NCBI GenBank assembly: GCA_965215035.1
Contig: OZ244040.1
Span: 2,604,001 to 2,668,000, forward strand
DNA length: 64,000 nucleotides
Reading direction: 5' to 3'
Source: Azophilus sp965215035
Lineage (GTDB): Bacteria; Pseudomonadota; Gammaproteobacteria; Pseudomonadales; Azotimanducaceae
In this document: positions 59,919-64,000 of the stretch, piece by piece
Layout: every line of letters starts with the position of its first letter
How positions within the stretch are numbered: position 1 is the first letter of the stretch
Program-made: the position numbers and the translations under genes
The notes under the pieces: generated by a model
Database searches by the model: none
The model's input: only the letters and a program-made list of their open reading frames with translations
What the model was told of the DNA's origin: nothing

Positions 59919-60656
59919 TCAGAGCCTGTTGATCATGTTGGCAAGGTAGCCGGCACCGAAACCGTTGTCGATATTGACCACGGCCAGGCCCGAGGCGCAG
60001 CTCGACAGCATGCCGAGCAGGGCGGTGACGCCGCCGAGCGCGGCACCGTAGCCGACACTGGTGGGGACGGCGATAACCGGCTTGTCCACCAGCCCCGCCA
60101 CCACGCTCGGCAGGGCGCCCTCCATGCCCGCAACGACGATGACCACGCGCGCGCTGCGAATGTCGTCGAGCCGCGCGAGCAGCCGGTGTATGCCGGAAAC
60201 GCCGACATCACACACCCGCTCAATCTCGTTGCCGTAGAACTCGGCGGTCACCGCGGCTTCTTCGGCTACCGGCTGGTCGGAGGTGCCCGCCGTGACCACG
60301 GCGATGGGTGCGGCCCCGCTGCCCGGCTCGACCCCGGTGAGGGTAATGGCGGCGGCGAGTTCGTGGTAGCGGGCCTTGGGGTGCCTCTCCCGAACCCGCT
60401 CCCAGGCTTCCCGGGTGGTTCTGGTGACCAGCGCGTTCTCGCCCTGGTCGGTCAGGGCGCCCACCAGGTCGGCGATCTGCTCCGGGGTCTTGTTCTGGCC
60501 GTAGATCACTTCCGCGGCGCCGGTGCGCCGGGAACGGTCGGTGTCGAGCGTGGAATGTCCCAGGTTCTGGAAAAAGGTGCCGCGGATGCGCGCCGTCGCC
60601 TCCTCCAGCGCGAGGGTGCCGGACTTGTAGGCGGCAAGGATTTCCTCGAGTTGCAT
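59919..60656 (-). CDS. larB: Nickel-pincer cofactor biosynthesis protein LarB
   Basis: 245 residues with the PurE-like C-terminal domain (VVTAGTSDQPVAEEA, GMEGALPSVVAGLVDKPVIAVPTSVGYGAA) and the LarB N-terminal region LDTDRSRRTGAAEVIYG. LarB carboxylates and hydrolyses nicotinic acid adenine dinucleotide in the first step of pincer cofactor formation. It sits 3 bp after the aldo/keto reductase stop and 6 bp before larE: an operon of reductase, larB and larE. Confidence 0.92.
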   Translation of the reverse strand: MQLEEILAAYKSGTLALEEATARIRGTFFQNLGHSTLDTDRSRRTGAAEVIYGQNKTPEQIADLVGALTDQGENALVTRTTREAWERVRERHPKARYHELAAAITLTGVEPGSGAAPIAVVTAGTSDQPVAEEAAVTAEFYGNEIERVCDVGVSGIHRLLARLDDIRSARVVIVVAGMEGALPSVVAGLVDKPVIAVPTSVGYGAALGGVTALLGMLSSCASGLAVVNIDNGFGAGYLANMINRL

Positions 60657-60659
60657 GCC

Positions 60660-61874
60660 TCAGGCGAGCATGCGATGGGTCGGTGCGCACAGGGCGGCAA
60701 TATCGAGGCCGTGGGTGCAGGCGCTGCGGCACGGGTCGCCGCTGCAGCCTAGGCAGGCGGCGGCGTTGGCGGACAAGCCGGCGTACTCGTCGCGCGCGAA
60801 GGCGATATCCCGGTAATCCGTGGCGTACATGCGGGTGCGTAGCACATCGGCGATGGGCACCCCATAGGGACAGGCGCCTTCGCAGTCGTTGCACAGGTGC
60901 CGACAGTAGCTCGCGCCGTTCAATCGGGCGTAGGTGTCGAGCAACGCCCTATCGCCCGAGGCTAGGGCACGCCATCCCGAGGCCCCGAGAAACTCGTCAA
61001 TATCCGGTTTGCTGGTCATGGAAATCACCAGCGCATCGACCTGGGGATTGGCGAGGGTCCAGCGGAAGGCCGCCTGGGCGAAGGATGCACCATCCCCTTC
61101 ATAGGGCCGCATATCGTTGAGGCGGGCGCCCATGAGCGTTTTCATGGCCACCACGCCAACGCCGAGGGATTTGGCTCGCTTGAGAACCCGGGGCAGGCCG
61201 GGTTGCCGGGCGATGTAGTCGATGCCGCGGGCGAACCGCTCGTAGAAGGCCGGATCCTGGCCAAAATTGTGTGCAACCAGCAACACATCGACCATATCTT
61301 TGTCGAGTGCGTGGTCGAGGCATTCGATCAGACGGCCGGCGTGACCGGAAATGCCCGTAAAGCGAATCTTGCCCTGCTGCTTGGCGCGCTCGATGAACTC
61401 GAACCACTCGGGATTATCCAGCCGGCGTACATCGTTTACGGCGTGGTTGAAGTAGATATCGATGTGATCCGTTGCCAGCCGCCGTAGGCTGCCTTCCAGG
61501 GTCGCCATAATGGATTCCTTGCGGGCGTCGGCGTAGGCAAGGGTCTTGGATGCGATAACGACTGCATCGCGCTTGCCGCGTAGCGCGTTGCCGAGCACCT
61601 GCTCGGACTGCTGGCGCGTGTAGGATTCCGCGGTATCGAAGTAGTTGATGCCGAGGTCGAGGGCGTGGTGGACCAGGTGTTCTTCGCCCGTGCGCAGCCG
61701 GCCTGTACCGAAGGAAATGTCGGAGATGGCCAATTCGGTGCGGCCCAGCGTGACGTAGCGGCGCACCCGGTTGCCGGCGTTGTGCGCCTCCCGGGCGGCT
61801 GCGGAGGATTGGCAGTGGGCGGTCAGGCCCGTGGCGAGCGCGCCGGCCTTCAGGAAATTCCTTCTGGAAGCCAT
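60660..61874 (-). CDS. Tat-exported aldo/keto reductase with C-terminal Fe-S motifs
   Basis: 404 residues from the ATG at 61874 (MASRRNFLKAGALATGLTAH, a twin-arginine signal with SRRNFLK). The AKR barrel contains FDTAESYTRQQSEQV (catalytic Asp/Tyr), VIASKT (Lys) and IYFNHAVND (His). The last ~100 residues add CRHLCNDCEGACPYGVPI and CLGCSGDPCRSACTHGLD, eight cysteines consistent with two [4Fe-4S] clusters. Such ferredoxin-tailed AKRs are known but poorly characterised. Operonic with larB/larE, which suggests relation to nickel-pincer enzymes or simple co-regulation. Confidence 0.87.
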   Translation of the reverse strand: MASRRNFLKAGALATGLTAHCQSSAAAREAHNAGNRVRRYVTLGRTELAISDISFGTGRLRTGEEHLVHHALDLGINYFDTAESYTRQQSEQVLGNALRGKRDAVVIASKTLAYADARKESIMATLEGSLRRLATDHIDIYFNHAVNDVRRLDNPEWFEFIERAKQQGKIRFTGISGHAGRLIECLDHALDKDMVDVLLVAHNFGQDPAFYERFARGIDYIARQPGLPRVLKRAKSLGVGVVAMKTLMGARLNDMRPYEGDGASFAQAAFRWTLANPQVDALVISMTSKPDIDEFLGASGWRALASGDRALLDTYARLNGASYCRHLCNDCEGACPYGVPIADVLRTRMYATDYRDIAFARDEYAGLSANAAACLGCSGDPCRSACTHGLDIAALCAPTHRMLA

Positions 61875-61961
61875 GATGATCGATCTCCCTCCTCGCGTCG
61901 CGGGCTTGCGTTCCACGGCCTCGGCCCGTGCCGGCCGTTGCCAAGTGCAAAGATAGCGTGC

Positions 61962-62050
61962 GGTAGTGTATCAGTTTGAATCCCGAGTCTGCTGAATTCC
62001 CTGTGTGCCGTGCCTCCGCTCGGCCCACAAACTCAAACTGATGCACTACC
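61962..62050. repeat. Dispersed palindromic repeat, copy 3 (89 bp)
   Basis: Terminal repeats ggtagtgtatcagtttg (61962-61978) and caaactgatgcactacc (62034-62050) match at 16 of 17 positions. Its right half gccgtgcctccgctcggc is the piece present at 15279. It lies between the divergent AKR and rhodanese genes. Confidence 0.78.
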
Positions 62051-62122
62051 TAGCGTGCTGCTCGCGAACACGCCAGTTGCGATACATTGGGCGCTCGATC
62101 TTACAGACAAGGAACCCTGGGC

Positions 62123-62548
62123 ATGAGCATCGAGTCAATTTTCCAACGGGTTGAGGAGACAAAGCGGCACCTTGAGAACCTGTCGGTGGATGGGTTGAAA
62201 GAAGAAATGCGGAGCAGGGACGACCTATTGCTTGTCGATATTCGCGAATTGCAGGAGACCATCGATCTCGGCACCATCCCCGGCGCCAAACATGTGCCCC
62301 GGGGCATGCTGGAGTTCTGGGCCGATCCGGCAAGCCCCTATTACCGGGACTACTTTACGGAAGACAAGCGTATCGTGCTGTTCTGCGCCGGTGGCGGGCG
62401 TTCCGCCCTGGCGGCCAAGGCGCTGACGGATATGGGCTATGGGGACGTGGCGCACCTGGAAGTGGGATTCAGCGGCTGGGCCAGGGCCGGCGAAGCCGTG
62501 CGGGAAACCGCCTCGGCGAGCCGTTGGATGCGCAAGCCAACGGATTGA
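62123..62548 (+). CDS. Single-domain rhodanese (sulfurtransferase)
   Basis: 141 residues from the ATG at 62123. The active-site Cys88 is in FCAGGGRSALAAKAL, and the acidic DIRELQETIDLGTIPGAKHVPRG is the usual conserved rhodanese turn. It transfers sulfane sulfur. An N-terminal helical segment (MSIESIFQRVEETKRHLE) extends the domain. Close to the SelD-like gene, which needs a selenide source, but a direct link is conjecture. Confidence 0.92.
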   Translation: MSIESIFQRVEETKRHLENLSVDGLKEEMRSRDDLLLVDIRELQETIDLGTIPGAKHVPRGMLEFWADPASPYYRDYFTEDKRIVLFCAGGGRSALAAKALTDMGYGDVAHLEVGFSGWARAGEAVRETASASRWMRKPTD

Positions 62549-62697
62549 CCGGGCGATGCCGCGGGGTACCCCCGCGTCGGCAACGATTCATTCGCCAATC
62601 GATTGCAAAAATGTGCTTGACACCGCCTTGGTTGCGCCCTAAAAACGCGCCTGAGGGGTGTCTGTGCGGCTGGTTATCGATGCGGGTTGTCACGGTC

Positions 62698-62973
62698 ATG
62701 CGGGATTCTGAAAACGAACAGCCAATAGAGTCCGCTATTCGGGAAAGCGGGGGAGTGGATCACGCCGACTATTCCCCTCTGCCCGACGAGAACCCGGAGG
62801 AGCTCGATGCCGCCGACGAAGATGAAGACGAGAACATCGAGCAGGTCGTTAATCTCAGCGAGCGCGAACAGTGCGTCTGCAATTTCGCCATTCGGCGCGC
62901 CATAGAGCAGCGCCTGGAGCAGAAGGCCCTCGACCACGACCTGGACTACCTGGATTGCGACCTCGACGACTAG
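62698..62973 (+). CDS. Small acidic protein of unknown function
   Basis: 91 residues from the ATG at 62698; an ATG 18 bp upstream also works. Strongly acidic middle (ENPEELDAADEDEDENIEQ) followed by REQCVCNFAIRRAIEQRLEQKALDHDLDYLDCDLDD. The cysteine pair and helical tail recall conserved small proteins of gammaproteobacteria without function. Follows the rhodanese gene by ~150 bp. Confidence 0.6.
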   Translation: MRDSENEQPIESAIRESGGVDHADYSPLPDENPEELDAADEDEDENIEQVVNLSEREQCVCNFAIRRAIEQRLEQKALDHDLDYLDCDLDD

Positions 62974-63162
62974 CGCAACTCCTTGCCCACCCCCGGCATT
63001 TATTTTTTGGGTCTTATGTAGATTGGTTGACAAGCCACCGCATGTTGGGTCTTGCGGGCTGCATAACCACTTCATGTCGTGCTCTGTCAACTGATCGACA
63101 TAGTTCCCTATTTTTTTGCCGCCGCACACCCCGGGCGCAGGGTTCGTTGTTTGCCGTGACCG

Positions 63163-64000
63163 ATGCAGGCTAACCCGTACCCACCCATCACCGATCTGGT
63201 GCTGGTGGGGGGCGGTCACAGCCACATCCAGGTCCTAAAATCGCTGGGCATGGCCCCCCTCGACGGGGTGCGCATCACCGTGCTGGCGCGCGAGGCGCAT
63301 ACACCCTATTCCGGCATGTTGCCGGGCTTCGTGGCCGGGCAATACCGGTGGGAGGACATCCACATCGACTTGGCCCCGCTGTGCCGGTTTGCCGGTGCGC
63401 GGCTGATCGTCGCGGAGGTCACCGGGTTGGATCTCGACCGCAACCTGGTGCACTGCGCCGGCTGCCCGGCGGTTCGCTTCGATACGCTGTCGATCAACTG
63501 TGGCGCGACGCCGGAGGAACTTGGTGGGGTGGGGGTGCCGGTGAAACCGATCGGTCGCTTCCTGCCGCGCTGGCGGGAGATGCGGGAGCGGGCCCGCCCG
63601 GGCGCCAGGCTCCTATTCGTCGGCGGCGGTGCCGGGGGTGCGGAACTGGCGCTGGCCGCGCGGCACGCATTGCCCCGGGATACCGACATACAGGTGATCA
63701 CCCAGGAATTCCTGCCGGGGCATGGTCGCCGGGCCGGGCGCCTGCTGGCCGATGAGCTGTCGAACGCCGCTATCGGCCTGCGTATCGCGACCGCTACGAA
63801 CGCCGGCGAACACTTCCTGGAGCTCTCCGACGGGGCCTCGGTTCCCTTCGACTGGCTCTTCTGGGTGACCGGCGTGGTGGCGCCGGACTGGGTGCGGCAG
63901 AGCCGGCTTGCCACCGACGGGAAGGGCTTTGTCCGGGTAGATGCCGGTTTGCGGTCCGTATCCCACCCCCGGGTGTTCGCGGCGGGCGATGTTGCGAGCC
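63163..64000 (+). CDS. FAD-dependent pyridine nucleotide-disulfide oxidoreductase, probable N-terminal part of a SelD fusion (3' end beyond window)
   Basis: 279 residues visible from the ATG at 63163. LVLVGGGHSHIQVLKSLGMAP and TPYSGMLPGFVAGQY with IDLAPLCRFAGAR are the signature of the NADH-dehydrogenase-like domain that is fused to selenide-water dikinase (SelD) in many proteobacteria. The second Rossmann motif is LLFVGGGAGGAELALAAR, and FAAGDVA binds FAD. The SelD kinase domain would follow outside the window. It would explain how the selenoprotein gene at 15608 is supplied with selenophosphate. If the fusion is absent, it is a stand-alone flavoprotein of the same family. Confidence 0.78.
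   Translation, partial: MQANPYPPITDLVLVGGGHSHIQVLKSLGMAPLDGVRITVLAREAHTPYSGMLPGFVAGQYRWEDIHIDLAPLCRFAGARLIVAEVTGLDLDRNLVHCAGCPAVRFDTLSINCGATPEELGGVGVPVKPIGRFLPRWREMRERARPGARLLFVGGGAGGAELALAARHALPRDTDIQVITQEFLPGHGRRAGRLLADELSNAAIGLRIATATNAGEHFLELSDGASVPFDWLFWVTGVVAPDWVRQSRLATDGKGFVRVDAGLRSVSHPRVFAAGDVAS

Overview
The window reads as a high-GC chromosomal segment of a gammaproteobacterium. The neighbourhood of lexA, hpt, an MTA/MTI phosphorylase, a CsiV-type protein, mfd and a long GAPDH resembles the order I know from Pseudomonas and relatives. The HiPIP, the cytochrome-c-tailed oxidase and the Kor system point to a respiratory, possibly sulfur- or CO2-metabolising relative rather than Pseudomonas itself. 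No rRNA, tRNA, CRISPR array, prophage or complete insertion sequence was found.

Layout: 1-3.1 kb, a MoxR/DUF58/DUF4381/VWA operon (minus). 3.4-5.8 kb, pyrD and amt. 6.2-13.6 kb, a tightly overlapped minus-strand operon slt-tatD-C39 peptidase-small membrane protein-GNAT-S9 peptidase-ddl. 13.6-14.1 kb, nested mobile-element-like repeats. 14.2-15.2 kb, usp and a small membrane protein. 15.2-16.5 kb, a repeat fused to a gene fragment, then a predicted selenoprotein (in-frame UGA plus hairpin). 16.6-22.7 kb, topA, lexA with an SOS box, mscS, hpt and an MTA/MTI phosphorylase. 22.7-27.2 kb, csiV-like and mfd. 27.6-33.8 kb, korC-korA-korB-like genes and gap. 33.8-34.7 kb, bfd/bfr. 34.9-39.9 kb, a cytochrome c oxidase operon. 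40.2-42.8 kb, HiPIP and a DUF5916 outer-membrane-type protein.

43.5-58.8 kb is the most interesting region: an apparent sphingolipid (ceramide) island. It holds an acyl-AMP ligase, a CerR-type reductase, an ACP and a serine palmitoyltransferase-type enzyme on plus, and a bacterial ceramide-synthase-type (bCerS) GNAT protein at the far end. Between them lie a head-group module (CDP-alcohol phosphatidyltransferase, NTP transferases, a metallophosphoesterase), an LpxO-like hydroxylase, a GMC oxidoreductase and an Lpt-like trio (LptF, LptG, LptA/OstA). The arrangement suggests synthesis, decoration and export of an anionic sphingolipid. The pathway genes are family-level recognitions; the dedicated-transport idea is inference.

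59.1-64 kb: a Tat-exported Fe-S aldo/keto reductase with larB and larE, a rhodanese, an acidic small protein, and the start of what looks like an NADH-dehydrogenase-SelD fusion. The latter would fit the selenoprotein at 15.6 kb. At least three dispersed repeat families sit in the intergenic gaps.
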